Shown here in pieces: positions 33,001 through 41,941 of a DNA stretch of 64,000 bases. Positions within the stretch are counted from its first letter, which is position 1. Each line of letters starts with the position of its first letter. Under the pieces are notes generated by a model. That model searched no databases. It was not told the DNA's origin and saw only the letters and a list, made by a program, of their open reading frames with translations. Location: assembly GCA_029264305.1 (NCBI GenBank), contig JARICA010000009.1:124001-188000 (forward strand), given 5' to 3'. The position numbers were made by a program, and so were the translations under genes. The stretch comes from Faecalimonas sp. (lineage in GTDB: Bacteria; Bacillota; Clostridia; Lachnospirales; Lachnospiraceae).

Positions 33001-33298
33001 TAAAATAGGAAGAGATACTATTGTAGAAGAACTTCAACCTACCTATGCGAATATTTATGTAAAAGAATTTGTTCTTTTTGAAGGAGAAAGTTTATCATAT
33101 AGTTTTCAAGAAGAAAAGGGAGAAACTATAATCTACGAAGAAAAGGGAGAATGCAGACAGCGAAAAAAAGTGGAACCGATTGGAAAATACGGACGTTTAA
33201 ATGCTATGAATAAAATGGAGAGGGAGAAGCTGGAAAAAGAACTTTTTCAATACTGTTTGGAAGAAAAGATGGCAGAAGAATTATTCGAAATATATTAG
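30035..33298 (+). CDS. DUF5717 family protein, large scaffold with beta domains and helical repeats
   Basis: ATG 30035 is preceded by AGGTGG; the in-frame GTG at 30026 overlaps that site. The 1087-residue protein has no signal or membrane segment. Residues about 1-115 form a beta-rich domain (EGEIYQGSFTLKNRKDEEIRGLIYPSS...GDVEKGKFTVVCDGGEYDI) that looks immunoglobulin-like. A short helical part follows (about 120-195), then a second beta domain (about 205-290, ETIVLTKNTWGYLPVKIFVVGEF...GKIIVETPFETMEYPVTV). The rest, about 300-960, is a long run of helices in a TPR-like pattern, and the last 120 residues are again beta-rich. This plan fits DUF5717, a family I know from Lachnospiraceae with no assigned function. 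It is the first gene of a three-gene set with a DUF5716 ASKHA-like protein and a TPR protein. Confidence 0.8.
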   Translation: MKNKIKRISKGDFEVIQPDVQFSETHIIMQISEGEIYQGSFTLKNRKDEEIRGLIYPSSFRIQLKNQGFQGNPVEVNYTFDGSGMKPGDVEKGKFTVVCDGGEYDIAYTAVVEKPFVITEYGKVQTLREFKELAEIDYVEAWNLFRSKKFSELLKYEEERIVALYSNMRKWSLDKQALEEFLVSSKQKERIYLLFQEEEAILSYYSETTKETIVLTKNTWGYLPVKIFVVGEFLSVEKNQITTEDFIGNDYYLEYIVNVEKLHAGYNYGKIIVETPFETMEYPVTVRQQSIHTEKHGEEKLMFGCLLKSYMACVSGNLEIKQWTKQAVELVKKLQEIAPDNEFYELLMAHVYLRGGCKEEGKWLLENYNYNRFAIGKKTELGSYYLFLTGLLAKDESYIKKVTEELNKAYEKHPTSWQLLCMLLNVDLKYRNYSEKIRVLQKQFSEGANQIPLYIEAYLCFQEKSSLLKKIGQFEMKVLDFATKYRMITKELALYTANLASQEKTYKENLYQILSRSYCLYPEKMILNAICTLLIKGDKKENKYFVWYDRAVTAGLRIAKLYEYYVMSADKDRMNKAFPRTVWLYFVHGSSLDYKNTAFLYANILTYEDKKSRLFLNYFEQMERFSWKQLEKRRINENLRLLYKYFCNEPNLNMERMKAIYDISHIYLVKTNASHMKYVLVLEKNGTISQRVAYGKEGAKILLYHKTSRIVWEADDGKFYADSIQYELTRLCFETQFVEMYKDKEDLLETGVEESKEKLTFENVKKYGVDYFGEEKVFRLCSKCIREENKENDYLTYLCFSLLNRGVYDNMTLLYLAKYYCGATKDMKKVWNIAKEYGVKSDTLAERIITQMLYTETMFNEEKFFMDYCKESKCSHLKQAYLSYISNEYIVKSREIKKEIIEVILNEYEKGNELPIVCKIAVIKFYARHSYPKEWEDRLKLFLQELCEQQLIFPFYLEYKEKWLQEVLLHDKIMIQYKAKKAGKVKLLYKIGRDTIVEELQPTYANIYVKEFVLFEGESLSYSFQEEKGETIIYEEKGECRQRKKVEPIGKYGRLNAMNKMEREKLEKELFQYCLEEKMAEELFEIY

Positions 33299-33315
33299 AA
33301 GAAAGAGGGAGAAAG

Positions 33316-34557
33316 ATGCAAAGGGGATATGTGATTGGAGTGGAGTTAAATCATCATACTTGCCAAATAAGTTATGGTGATGCAGAACAACAAGAACCGA
33401 AGACAATAGAGCGAATTCCGCTTGTTATTAGAAAAAAGGAACAAGAATGGATATTTGGAGAAGAAGAGGAAGAGGGAATTTATGACTTGTTGTCTCTTGC
33501 GATGAAACATGAATTAATTCAGGTAGCGGAAAAGACATATGAGGGGGTTTGGTTACTATCTTTATATATTCAACTTGTTTTGAAACGATTTCAAAATATA
33601 GATGCCATCGCATTTACTCTTCCGTATATAGATGAGGACATTGTACATCTTTTAAAAAGTGTTGGACAGAAATTAGGTGTGTCTAAAGAAAACGTGTATG
33701 TACAAGATAATAAAGAAAGTTTTTGCTATTATATGTTTTATCAACAGAAAGAATTATGGCAATATGAATCAGCGCTTTTTCAGTGTGATGGAAATGGTGT
33801 GCAAACGTATATGTTAAAGAAGTTACATATGAAGTGTGAAAATAAACAAGATACATTTATAGTTGTAGATGAGGTTGCAAATGTAGATTGGGAAGAACTT
33901 TCTATAATATATCCACCGAACAATGAAGAGGAACAAAAGAAAGCAGATGAATATTTTAACCGTTTTATTAAAAATATTTTTCATAGAAGATTAATTTCTT
34001 CTGTCTTTCTAATAGGGGATGAATTTGAAAAAAAATGGTATCCGAATTCTTTAAGAACGCTTTGTAATGGAAGAAGAGTATTTCAAGGGGACAATTTATA
34101 TAGTAAGGGTGCGTATTATAGTGTACAATATAAGACGAACGGGAAAAGAAGTAACCTTATTTATTTAGATCAAACAAAATTAATGGAACAGATTTGTTTG
34201 AAATTTAGAATAAATGGAAGAGACATGTGGTATCCAATTGTACAATGGGGAACAAAATGGTATGAAAATGATAGACAATTTGAAATACTTTTGGAAAACA
34301 CAGATGATATAGAACTTCGCATTGAATCTTTACTAGAAAATTCAATTAGATTTGTGAATGTACCGCTTGGAAATCTTTCAAACAGAGAAAAATATACATT
34401 TCGTTTGCAAGTAAATATTATTTTCCGAGATGAACAAACATGTGTGATTACATGGAAAGATATTGGATTTGGTAATTTTTTTGCTTCATCAGGATTTCAT
34501 ACGCAAACAGTGATAAAGTTAGGAGGACGAAATGGGAAGTTTAATTCTTTGTCATAG
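33316..34557 (+). CDS. DUF5716 family protein, Hsp70/actin-like (ASKHA) fold predicted
   Basis: The 413-residue protein starts with a strand-turn-strand of the phosphate-1 type, GYVIGVELNHHTCQISYGD. A second feature near residue 235, SSVFLIGDEFEKKWYPNSLRTLCNGRRVFQGDNLYSKGAYY, follows the adenosine-loop pattern of Hsp70 and actin (G-G-S-S-like loop, then N...GA). Residues about 290-410 form a beta-rich tail. This matches DUF5716. Catalytic residues of Hsp70 are not all recognisable, so ATP hydrolysis is inferred, not shown. It starts 17 bases after DUF5717 and overlaps the TPR gene by 26 bases, so the three are translationally linked. Confidence 0.75.
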   Translation: MQRGYVIGVELNHHTCQISYGDAEQQEPKTIERIPLVIRKKEQEWIFGEEEEEGIYDLLSLAMKHELIQVAEKTYEGVWLLSLYIQLVLKRFQNIDAIAFTLPYIDEDIVHLLKSVGQKLGVSKENVYVQDNKESFCYYMFYQQKELWQYESALFQCDGNGVQTYMLKKLHMKCENKQDTFIVVDEVANVDWEELSIIYPPNNEEEQKKADEYFNRFIKNIFHRRLISSVFLIGDEFEKKWYPNSLRTLCNGRRVFQGDNLYSKGAYYSVQYKTNGKRSNLIYLDQTKLMEQICLKFRINGRDMWYPIVQWGTKWYENDRQFEILLENTDDIELRIESLLENSIRFVNVPLGNLSNREKYTFRLQVNIIFRDEQTCVITWKDIGFGNFFASSGFHTQTVIKLGGRNGKFNSLS

Positions 34558-35290
34558 AAAAAAAGCAAAACAACCATATGAAATTACGCGAGTACATAAA
34601 AAGATCTATACATTAGAGGAACTTTGTTACTATATTTGTAATTTTCTATATTTAGTAGATGAGACATTGATTAATAAAAACTTGTGTAAATGGATTGAGG
34701 AAGAATTGGAGAAAGAAAATCTTGCGAAACAATTGAATGATTGTTTGAAGTCAAATAGTTCTATGGAACAATTTGTATTATATATTTTACGAGATAGTAA
34801 TATATATACAGCAAAAGAAATTAGTACTATTGAGGGAAGATTGAATCGATTTAAAAATCAGAAAGAAATCGAAAAGAAAAAATACAAAGCGGATAGTCTT
34901 TTGAAAATTGGAGAAATAGAAGAGGCAATTAGAATTTATCTTTCTCTTTTGCAAGAAAATGATGAATCGGTATCTTCTCAGTTTTACGGGAAAGTATACG
35001 GATGTCTCGGAACTGCCTATGGAAGAATTTTTTTATACCAAGAAGCAAGTGATAGATTTTTGTCAGCATTTCAAATATGCGAAGAAAAATCTATGTTATA
35101 TGCATATTTATATTGTTGTCATTGCTATATGGATAATGAAGAATATGAAAAACTTTTAGCGGATAATAAGATGTTTAAAGATGCAGATAGATTTCTCGTA
35201 GAGAAAGAAGAGGCGAAAAAAGCGCAAATTTGTATTGAAAATCCAAAGAATATACTTGATTCATATAAACAGGTATATAAGTTTAACTAA
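34532..35290 (+). CDS. TPR-containing protein of the DUF5716/5717 cluster
   Basis: ATG 34532 follows an AGGAGG site that lies inside the DUF5716 gene. The 252-residue protein starts with a helical domain (EELCYYICNFLYLVDETLINKNLCKWIEEEL), then a TPR pair at about 115-215: KADSLLKIGEIEEAIRIYLSLLQ, GKVYGCLGTAYGRIFLYQEASDRFLSAFQI and a third weaker unit with LYCCHCYMDNEEYEKLL. No membrane segment is present. The role is unknown; TPR repeats usually bind partner proteins, and DUF5716/DUF5717 are the obvious candidates. Confidence 0.75.
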   Translation: MGSLILCHRKKAKQPYEITRVHKKIYTLEELCYYICNFLYLVDETLINKNLCKWIEEELEKENLAKQLNDCLKSNSSMEQFVLYILRDSNIYTAKEISTIEGRLNRFKNQKEIEKKKYKADSLLKIGEIEEAIRIYLSLLQENDESVSSQFYGKVYGCLGTAYGRIFLYQEASDRFLSAFQICEEKSMLYAYLYCCHCYMDNEEYEKLLADNKMFKDADRFLVEKEEAKKAQICIENPKNILDSYKQVYKFN

Positions 35291-35346
35291 TGAATTTGAT
35301 TTATAATAAATAATGATAGTCAGGGCATATAAGGCAGGTGGAAAGG

Positions 35347-35375
35347 TTGCATTTCTATTTGCCTTGTATTATACT
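35347..35375 (+). promoter_or_regulatory. Sigma-A promoter for purC-purB
   Basis: TTGCAT (35347-35352) and TATACT (35370-35375) are 17 bases apart, 47 bases before purC. AAGGCA (35331) and TGCCTT (35360) flank the -35 and could form a hairpin or an operator. No purine riboswitch core is seen. Confidence 0.6.
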
Positions 35376-35422
35376 TTTCGTGTAAACAAGTTAAAAATCA
35401 AGAAAAGGATTGGTGTAAACGT

Positions 35423-36130
35423 ATGAAGAAATTAGAGCAGTTATATGAAGGAAAAGCGAAGAAAGTATTTATGACAGATGATCCAGATGTTGTTATTGTA
35501 GACTACAAGGATGATGCAACTGCTTTTAACGGAGAGAAAAAGGGAACTATTGTGGGAAAAGGTGTTGTAAATAACCGTATGACAAACCATGTGTTTAAGT
35601 TAATGGAAAAAGAAGGGGTTCCTACACATTTAGTTGAAGAATTAAGTGATCGTGAAACGGCAGTTAAGAAAGTAGATATTGTTCCGCTTGAAGTTATTGT
35701 TCGTAATGTAGCAGCAGGAAGTTTTTCTAAGAGAATGGGTGTAGAAGAAGGAAAAGAACTTCTTTGTCCAATCCTTGAATTTAGTTATAAAAATGATGAT
35801 TTAGGTGATCCATTTATTAATGATGATTATGCTTTGGCACTTGGACTTGCAACACAAGAAGAGATTGATACTATTAAAACATATACAAGAAAAGTAAATG
35901 AAGTATTGAAAGCATATTTCCTTCAAGCAGATATGAAATTAATCGATTTTAAGATTGAATTTGGTCGTTTGAAAGATGGTACAATTATTCTTGCAGATGA
36001 AATCTCACCAGATACTTGTAGATTATGGGATGTACATACAAATGAAAAATTAGATAAAGATCGTTTCCGTCGTGATATGGGAAATGTAGAAGAAGCATAT
36101 AATGAAGTATTTAAACGTTTAGGAATCTAA
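35423..36130 (+). CDS. purC: SAICAR synthetase (phosphoribosylaminoimidazole-succinocarboxamide synthase)
   Basis: PurC joins CAIR and aspartate with ATP in purine synthesis. The 235 residues fit the stand-alone enzyme: [35 protein letters not shown] at the start, [20 protein letters not shown], and [31 protein letters not shown] at the end. purB follows 19 bases later; purB acts on the PurC product, so the pair encodes consecutive steps. Confidence 0.97.
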   Translation: MKKLEQLYEGKAKKVFMTDDPDVVIVDYKDDATAFNGEKKGTIVGKGVVNNRMTNHVFKLMEKEGVPTHLVEELSDRETAVKKVDIVPLEVIVRNVAAGSFSKRMGVEEGKELLCPILEFSYKNDDLGDPFINDDYALALGLATQEEIDTIKTYTRKVNEVLKAYFLQADMKLIDFKIEFGRLKDGTIILADEISPDTCRLWDVHTNEKLDKDRFRRDMGNVEEAYNEVFKRLGI

Positions 36131-36149
36131 TTTTGAAGGAGATTACAGA

Positions 36150-37583
36150 ATGAGTACACATAGATATCAGAGCCCATTATCAGAACGTTATGCGAGTAAA
36201 GAAATGCAATATATTTTTTCTCCAGATATGAAATTTAAAACATGGAGAAAATTGTGGATTGCACTCGCCGAAACAGAACGTGAACTTGGATTAAATATTA
36301 CTGAAGAACAGATCGAAGAATTAAAAGCAAATGTGGATAACATTAACTATGATGTTGCAAAAGAAAGAGAAAAACTTGTTCGACATGATGTAATGTCACA
36401 TGTATATGCTTATGGACAACAGTGTCCAAAAGCTAAAGGTATTATACATCTTGGTGCAACTTCGTGTTATGTAGGTGATAATACGGATATTATTATCATG
36501 GCAGAAGCATTGAAATTAGTGAAGAAAAAATTAGTTAATGTTATTGCGGAACTTGCTAAGTTTGCAGAACAATATAAAGAACTTCCTACATTGGCTTTTA
36601 CGCATTTTCAACCAGCACAACCTACAACAGTTGGGAAAAGGGCAACACTTTGGTTGCAAGAATTTATGCTTGATTTGGAAGATTTAGATTATGTACTAGC
36701 TAATCTTAAATTGTTAGGTTCGAAAGGAACTACAGGAACTCAAGCAAGTTTCCTTGAACTATTTGATGGTGATCAAGAAATTATTGATAAGATTGATCCG
36801 ATGATTGCAAAAAAAATGGGATTTGAACAATGCTATGCAGTTTCCGGACAGACATATTCAAGAAAAGTTGATACAAGAGTTGTCAATATTCTTGCTGGAA
36901 TTGCAGCGAGTGCTCATAAAATGTCAAATGATATTCGACTTTTACAACATTTGAAAGAAGTAGAAGAGCCTTTTGAGAAAACACAAATTGGCTCATCGGC
37001 AATGGCATATAAGAGAAATCCAATGAGAAGTGAGCGTATTGCTTCATTGGCACGTTATGTTATGGTAGATGCAATGAATCCGGCCATTACATCGGCAACG
37101 CAGTGGTTTGAAAGAACTTTAGATGATTCTGCTAATAAACGCTTAAGTGTACCAGAAGGATTTTTGGCAATAGATGGAATTTTAGATCTTTGCTTAAATG
37201 TTGTAGATGGTCTTGTTGTGTATCCGAAAGTTATTGAAAAACGTTTAATGTCAGAACTTCCATTTATGGCCACAGAAAATATTATGATGGATGCTGTAAA
37301 AGCGGGTGGAGATAGACAAGAACTTCATGAAAGAATTCGTGAGCTTTCAATGGAAGCTGGAAGAAATGTAAAAGAAAAAGGATTAGATAATAATTTGTTG
37401 GAATTAATTGCAGCAGATGCAGCATTTAATTTAACTTTAGAAGATTTACAAAAAACGATGGATCCTTCTAAATATGTAGGACGTTCAAAAGAACAGGTAG
37501 AGGCTTTCTTAAAAAATGTAGTAAATCCTATGTTAGAAGAAAATAAAAATATACTTGGCATGAAAGCTGAGATTAATGTATAA
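36150..37583 (+). CDS. purB: Adenylosuccinate lyase
   Basis: PurB releases fumarate from SAICAR and adenylosuccinate. The 477 residues carry the superfamily signature GSSAMAYKRNPMRSE with its mobile-loop serines, the HxGATS segment (HLGATSCYVGDNTDI), the TFAHFQPAQPTTVGKR-like stretch and DDSANKRLSVPEGFLAID. The length equals the long eukaryote-like/clostridial PurB. A GAAGGAG site precedes the ATG and a strong terminator follows. Confidence 0.97.
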   Translation: MSTHRYQSPLSERYASKEMQYIFSPDMKFKTWRKLWIALAETERELGLNITEEQIEELKANVDNINYDVAKEREKLVRHDVMSHVYAYGQQCPKAKGIIHLGATSCYVGDNTDIIIMAEALKLVKKKLVNVIAELAKFAEQYKELPTLAFTHFQPAQPTTVGKRATLWLQEFMLDLEDLDYVLANLKLLGSKGTTGTQASFLELFDGDQEIIDKIDPMIAKKMGFEQCYAVSGQTYSRKVDTRVVNILAGIAASAHKMSNDIRLLQHLKEVEEPFEKTQIGSSAMAYKRNPMRSERIASLARYVMVDAMNPAITSATQWFERTLDDSANKRLSVPEGFLAIDGILDLCLNVVDGLVVYPKVIEKRLMSELPFMATENIMMDAVKAGGDRQELHERIRELSMEAGRNVKEKGLDNNLLELIAADAAFNLTLEDLQKTMDPSKYVGRSKEQVEAFLKNVVNPMLEENKNILGMKAEINV

Positions 37584-37591
37584 TAGTAAAG

Positions 37592-37626
37592 TAAAAATAG
37601 AATGTGCTATGCACATTCTATTTTTA
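37592..37626 (+). terminator. Terminator after purC-purB
   Basis: AAAATAGAATGTGC and GCACATTCTATTTTT pair around a TAT loop, giving a 14-base stem followed by T. Confidence 0.88.
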
Positions 37627-37666
37627 AATACATAAAAAGTTTTCATGAATAAGGAGTAGACAGAAG

Positions 37667-38455
37667 ATGAAAGATGAACAACTAATGGAAACAGCAATGC
37701 TAGCAGGCGAAATTATGTTATGTAGTGGAGCGGAAACGTATCGGGTGGAAGATACGATGAGCCATATTTTAAAGAACGCTGATGCAGAACAGAAAGAAGT
37801 GCTAGTGATGATGACAGGGATTATGGCATCTTTAAAAAAGGAAGGACAAAAACCATCTACGCTTATAAAGAGAGTGACAGATAGGGGAACAAATCTAAAT
37901 AGAGTTATGCGAGTGAATGAAGTTTCTAGAAAACTCTGTAGTGGAGAGGTCACAGCTGAAGAAGCATATAAAGAATTAAAGCATATTGCATCAGGGAGAT
38001 ATAAAGAGTTTACGTCGCCTTTATATCATTTTTTTGCTACAGTTATAGCGGTAATCGGATTTACGATGATGTTTGGAGGAAAGGTGAATGATATTTGGGC
38101 TTCAGCTATAGTTGGTGCTATACTTGGAATTTCAATGGAAGTTGGTAGAAAGTTAGAAGTGCATGATTTTGTAATGGATGCTATATCATCAATGGTGATC
38201 ACCGTGTTTTCTGTGCTTCTTAAAGCATATCTTCCTGTTCCCATAAATATGGATACAATTATTATTAGTGCTATTATGCCACTTGTTCCTGGAGTGGCAA
38301 TAACAAATGCGGTAAGAGATACTTTGCAAGGTGACTATATTACCGGAGGATCAAGGATGCTAGAAGCATTCATTAAGGCAGCATCAATAGCGTTAGGAGT
38401 AGGGATTGGAATGATGCTATTTGGCAGTAAATTTATTGGGAGGACAGTTTTATGA
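37667..38455 (+). CDS. Threonine/serine exporter, ThrE N-terminal half (DUF1212)
   Basis: The 262-residue protein starts with a cytosolic domain (MLAGEIMLCSGAETYRVEDTM...DRGTNLNRVMRVNEVSR), typical of the YjjP/ThrE N-terminal part, followed by about five transmembrane helices from residue 125. ThrE proteins export threonine and serine. Here the carrier is split in two; the stop codon of this gene overlaps the ATG of the second half, so they are produced together. Confidence 0.9.
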   Translation: MKDEQLMETAMLAGEIMLCSGAETYRVEDTMSHILKNADAEQKEVLVMMTGIMASLKKEGQKPSTLIKRVTDRGTNLNRVMRVNEVSRKLCSGEVTAEEAYKELKHIASGRYKEFTSPLYHFFATVIAVIGFTMMFGGKVNDIWASAIVGAILGISMEVGRKLEVHDFVMDAISSMVITVFSVLLKAYLPVPINMDTIIISAIMPLVPGVAITNAVRDTLQGDYITGGSRMLEAFIKAASIALGVGIGMMLFGSKFIGRTVL

Positions 38456-38925
38456 TATTGCAAATTATAGGAGCATTTATTGCTATTTTTGGATTTTCCA
38501 TTTTACTTGAAATTCCAAAAAAATATTTAGTACTCGCAGGAATCGTTGCAGCAATCGGATGGTCAATATATTTGTTTAGCGATAAAATGGGAACAGGAAT
38601 AGTGTTCGCGTCTTTCTTTTCAGCATTAACAGTTACGTTGATTTCGCATTTGTTTGCCAGAATGATGAAAACTCCTGTTACCATTTTTTTAATTGCAGGA
38701 ATCATTCCTACTGTACCAGGGGCGGGAATGTATCGCATAGCATACTATATGATTATGGGAAATAGTGAGATGTATTCACATTATTTTACGGAAACCTTAA
38801 AAATTGCGGGAGTCATTGCACTGGCGATTTTTATTATGGATACTATTTTTAAATTTTTTATGAAAAATGGAATTAAGCAAAATTCGTTGTCCTATACAAA
38901 AAGAAAAATGAATAAAAGAAAATAA
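38452..38925 (+). CDS. Threonine/serine exporter, ThrE C-terminal half (DUF3815)
   Basis: The 157-residue protein has about five hydrophobic helices and the YjjB/ThrE C-terminal motif FLIAGIIPTVPGAGMYRIAYYMIMG. It partners the preceding protein in a two-part exporter. The ATG overlaps the previous stop (ATGA). The end is Lys-rich and cytosolic. Confidence 0.9.
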   Translation: MILQIIGAFIAIFGFSILLEIPKKYLVLAGIVAAIGWSIYLFSDKMGTGIVFASFFSALTVTLISHLFARMMKTPVTIFLIAGIIPTVPGAGMYRIAYYMIMGNSEMYSHYFTETLKIAGVIALAIFIMDTIFKFFMKNGIKQNSLSYTKRKMNKRK

Positions 38926-38982
38926 AAAATTGCATAAAATACCTATACAGAACAAAAAACAAAAGAAAAATGAAAGAAATGA

Positions 38983-39011
38983 TTGACTAAAAGTCAAAAA
39001 GAATATAAAAT
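38983..39011 (+). promoter_or_regulatory. Sigma-A promoter for the aspartate aminotransferase gene
   Basis: TTGACT (38983-38988) and TAAAAT (39006-39011) are 17 bases apart. The -35 is part of an inverted repeat TTGACT-AAA-AGTCAA (38983-38997) that could be an operator. Confidence 0.55.
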
Positions 39012-39040
39012 ACTAGTAATAACAAAATAGGAGGTCTGTG

Positions 39041-40330
39041 ATGGTATCGTATAGCGAATTAAGTAAAGAAGAACTTTTGAATTTGAAAATTCAATTAGAG
39101 GAACAATTTTCTGAAGTGAAGGCAAAGGGTCTAAAATTAGATATGTCTCGTGGGAAACCTTCAGCTGCACAACTTGACTTGGCAATGGGAATGATGGATG
39201 TATTAAATAGTAAGTCTGACTTAAAATGCCAGGAAGGTGTAGATTGTAGAAATTATGGGGTTTTAGACGGTATTCAGGAAGCAAAACAGTTACTTGCTGA
39301 TATGATGGAAGTACCAAAAGATAATATTGTCATTTTTGGCAACTCTAGTTTGAATGTGATGTATGATACAATTGCACGATCTATGACACATGGAGTGATG
39401 GGAAGTACACCTTGGTGTAAGTTAGACAAAGTGAAATTTTTATGTCCTGTTCCAGGGTATGATAGACATTTTGCAATTACAGAGCATTTTGGAATTGAAA
39501 TGATTAATATTCCAATGACTGAAAATGGACCAGATATGGATTTGGTTGAAAAACTTGTCAGTGAAGATGAGGCAATTAAAGGGATTTGGTGTGTTCCGAA
39601 ATACTCTAATCCACAAGGAATTACTTATTCTGATGAGACAGTGCATCGTTTTGCAAAATTAAAACCAGCAGCAAAAGATTTTCGAATTTATTGGGATAAT
39701 GCATATGGAATTCATCATTTATATGAAGACAAGCAGGATTATTTAATTGAAATTTTAATGGAGTGCAAAAAAGAAGGTAATCCAGATATGGTATATAAAT
39801 TTTGTTCTACATCAAAAGTGAGTTTTCCAGGGTCGGGTGTATCAGCGATTGCAGCATCGGATGCTAATCTTGTTGCAATTCGTAAGCAGATGACTATTCA
39901 AACAATTGGACATGATAAATTAAATCAATTGCGTCATGCAAGATTTTATAAAGATATTCATGGTATGGTTGAACATATGAAATTACATGCAGATATTTTA
40001 AGACCTAAATTTGAAACAGTTTTAAGTGTTCTTGAAAAAGAATTAGGGGGCCTTGAAATTGGATCATGGCTCGCACCTAGAGGAGGATATTTTATTTCTT
40101 TTGATGCTATGGAAGGGTGTGCAAAAGCAATTGTGAGTAAAGCAAAAGAAGCGGGAGTGATTATGACTCCAGCAGGAGCTACCTTTCCATATGGGAAAGA
40201 TCCAAAAGACAGCAATATTCGTATTGCCCCATCTTATCCGACTCCAGATGAATTGAAAATAGCAGCGGAAATATTTGTTTTAAGTGTAAAACTTGTAAGT
40301 ATTGATAAATTGTTAAAAGAAAAGAAATAA
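39041..40330 (+). CDS. Aspartate aminotransferase type Ic / PF12897-type aminotransferase
   Basis: The ATG at 39041 follows an AGGAGG site; the GTG three bases earlier is too close. The 429 residues belong to the unusual Ic aspartate aminotransferases: LDMSRGKPSAAQLDLAM, NYGVLDGIQEAKQLLADM, NSSLNVMYDTIARS, CPVPGYDRHFAITEHFGIEM, GIWCVPKYSNPQGITYSDE and the PLP lysine segment FCSTSKVSFPGSGVSAIA. They interconvert aspartate and oxaloacetate with glutamate and 2-oxoglutarate. It is flanked by its own promoter and terminator. Confidence 0.9.
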   Translation: MVSYSELSKEELLNLKIQLEEQFSEVKAKGLKLDMSRGKPSAAQLDLAMGMMDVLNSKSDLKCQEGVDCRNYGVLDGIQEAKQLLADMMEVPKDNIVIFGNSSLNVMYDTIARSMTHGVMGSTPWCKLDKVKFLCPVPGYDRHFAITEHFGIEMINIPMTENGPDMDLVEKLVSEDEAIKGIWCVPKYSNPQGITYSDETVHRFAKLKPAAKDFRIYWDNAYGIHHLYEDKQDYLIEILMECKKEGNPDMVYKFCSTSKVSFPGSGVSAIAASDANLVAIRKQMTIQTIGHDKLNQLRHARFYKDIHGMVEHMKLHADILRPKFETVLSVLEKELGGLEIGSWLAPRGGYFISFDAMEGCAKAIVSKAKEAGVIMTPAGATFPYGKDPKDSNIRIAPSYPTPDELKIAAEIFVLSVKLVSIDKLLKEKK

Positions 40331-40340
40331 ATATGTATAT

Positions 40341-40382
40341 AAAAAGATAGCAATAAGATGGATACTTATAGCTATCTTTTTA
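40341..40382 (+). terminator. Terminator after the aspartate aminotransferase gene
   Basis: AAAAGATAGC and GCTATCTTTT form the outer stem and ATAAG/CTTAT the inner stem, followed by T and A. Confidence 0.8.
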
Positions 40383-40411
40383 TAGTTGAAAAAGAAGATT
40401 GTTAAATAACC

Positions 40412-40440
40412 TTGTCAATTCTCTGCTTCCTATATATAAT
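40412..40440 (+). promoter_or_regulatory. Sigma-A promoter for gltX
   Basis: TTGTCA (40412-40417) and TATAAT (40435-40440) are 17 bases apart, 35 bases before gltX. No T-box leader lies between. Confidence 0.7.
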
Positions 40441-40474
40441 AGAAAACAGAGTACATAGAATAGGAGAGTTGAAA

Positions 40475-41932
40475 ATGAGTAAAGTAAGAACGAGATTTGC
40501 ACCAAGTCCTACAGGAAGGATGCATGTTGGAAATTTGAGAACAGCATTGTATGCGTATTTAATTGCAAAACATGAAGATGGAGATTTTCTTCTTCGTATA
40601 GAGGATACAGATCAAGAACGTTATGTAGAGGGTGCAATTGATATTATATATAGAACATTGGAAAAAACAGGACTTATTCATGATGAAGGTCCAGATAAAG
40701 ACGGCGGATATGGACCATATGTACAAAGCGAACGTAATGCATCAGGATTGTATTTGAAATATGCAAAACAGTTAGTAGAGCAAGGAGATGCATATTATTG
40801 TTTTTGTGATAAAGAAAGATTGGAATCATTAAAGAGTACAGTCGCAGAAAGTGGGACGGAAATTGTTGTTTATGACAAACATTGCTTGCATTTGAGTAAA
40901 GAAGAAGTAGAAAAGAATCTTGCAGATGGAAAACCTTATGTTATCCGTATCAATATGCCAACGGAAGGAACAACAACATTTCATGATGATATTTATGGGG
41001 ATATTACAGTTCCGAATGAAGAATTAGATGATATGATTTTAATTAAATCCGATGGATTTCCAACATATAATTTTGCAAATGTGGTAGATGATCATTTGCA
41101 AGGAATTACACATGTTGTACGTGGAAATGAATATTTATCTTCAGCACCTAAATATAATCGTTTATATGAAGCGTTCGGGTGGGAAGTACCAACATATGTA
41201 CACTGTCCACTTATTACAGACGAAAGCCATAAAAAATTAAGTAAACGCTGTGGACATTCTTCGTATGAAGATTTAGTGGAACAAGGATATTTAACAGAGG
41301 CCATTGTAAATTATGTTGCGTTATTAGGATGGAGTCCTACAGATAATCGAGAAATTTTTTCATTAGAAGAATTGGTAAAAGCATTTGATTACCATCATAT
41401 GAGTAAATCTCCAGCAGTATTTGATACTGTAAAATTAAAATGGATGAATGGAGAGTATTTGAAAGCAATGGATTTTGAAAAATTCTTTGAATTGGCAAAA
41501 CCATATATTCAAGAGACGGTGACGAAAGATTATGATTTAAAGAAAATTGCAACTCTTGTGAAGACAAGAATTGAAATTTTCCCAGATATTAAAGAACATA
41601 TTGATTTCTTTGAAGAATTACCAGAATATGATATAGCAATGTATACGCATAAAAAGATGAAAACGAATGAGGAAACTTCTTTGGAAGTATTGAAAGAAAT
41701 TCTTCCATTGTTTGAAGCACAGGAAGATTATAGTAATGATGCCTTATATGCGGTTTTAAAGAAGTATGTAGAAGAAAAAGGTTGCAAAAATGGATATGCG
41801 ATGTGGCCTGTAAGAACAGCTGTATCAGGAAAGCAAAACACTCCAGGTGGTGCGACAGAAATCATGGAAATTTTAGGAAAAGAAGAATCATTAAGACGTA
41901 TTCGAAAAGGTATTGAGTTGCTAAGTAAGTAA
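40475..41932 (+). CDS. gltX: Glutamyl-tRNA synthetase
   Basis: The ATG at 40475 follows GGAGAG; the longer in-frame start overlaps the promoter. The 485 residues match discriminating or non-discriminating bacterial Glu[25 protein letters not shown] (HIGH-type motif HVGN), [39 protein letters not shown] and the KLSKR signature (HKKLSKRCG). The C-terminal anticodon-binding region is helical. It is followed nine bases later by the UvrD-like gene. Confidence 0.96.
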   Translation: MSKVRTRFAPSPTGRMHVGNLRTALYAYLIAKHEDGDFLLRIEDTDQERYVEGAIDIIYRTLEKTGLIHDEGPDKDGGYGPYVQSERNASGLYLKYAKQLVEQGDAYYCFCDKERLESLKSTVAESGTEIVVYDKHCLHLSKEEVEKNLADGKPYVIRINMPTEGTTTFHDDIYGDITVPNEELDDMILIKSDGFPTYNFANVVDDHLQGITHVVRGNEYLSSAPKYNRLYEAFGWEVPTYVHCPLITDESHKKLSKRCGHSSYEDLVEQGYLTEAIVNYVALLGWSPTDNREIFSLEELVKAFDYHHMSKSPAVFDTVKLKWMNGEYLKAMDFEKFFELAKPYIQETVTKDYDLKKIATLVKTRIEIFPDIKEHIDFFEELPEYDIAMYTHKKMKTNEETSLEVLKEILPLFEAQEDYSNDALYAVLKKYVEEKGCKNGYAMWPVRTAVSGKQNTPGGATEIMEILGKEESLRRIRKGIELLSK

Positions 41933-41941
41933 GGAGAAAGT

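Noticed and set aside
40412..40474. T-box or other riboswitch in front of gltX and trpS
   Set aside because: The leader of gltX is only about 30 bases and trpS follows another gene directly; no T-box motif or antiterminator was seen.
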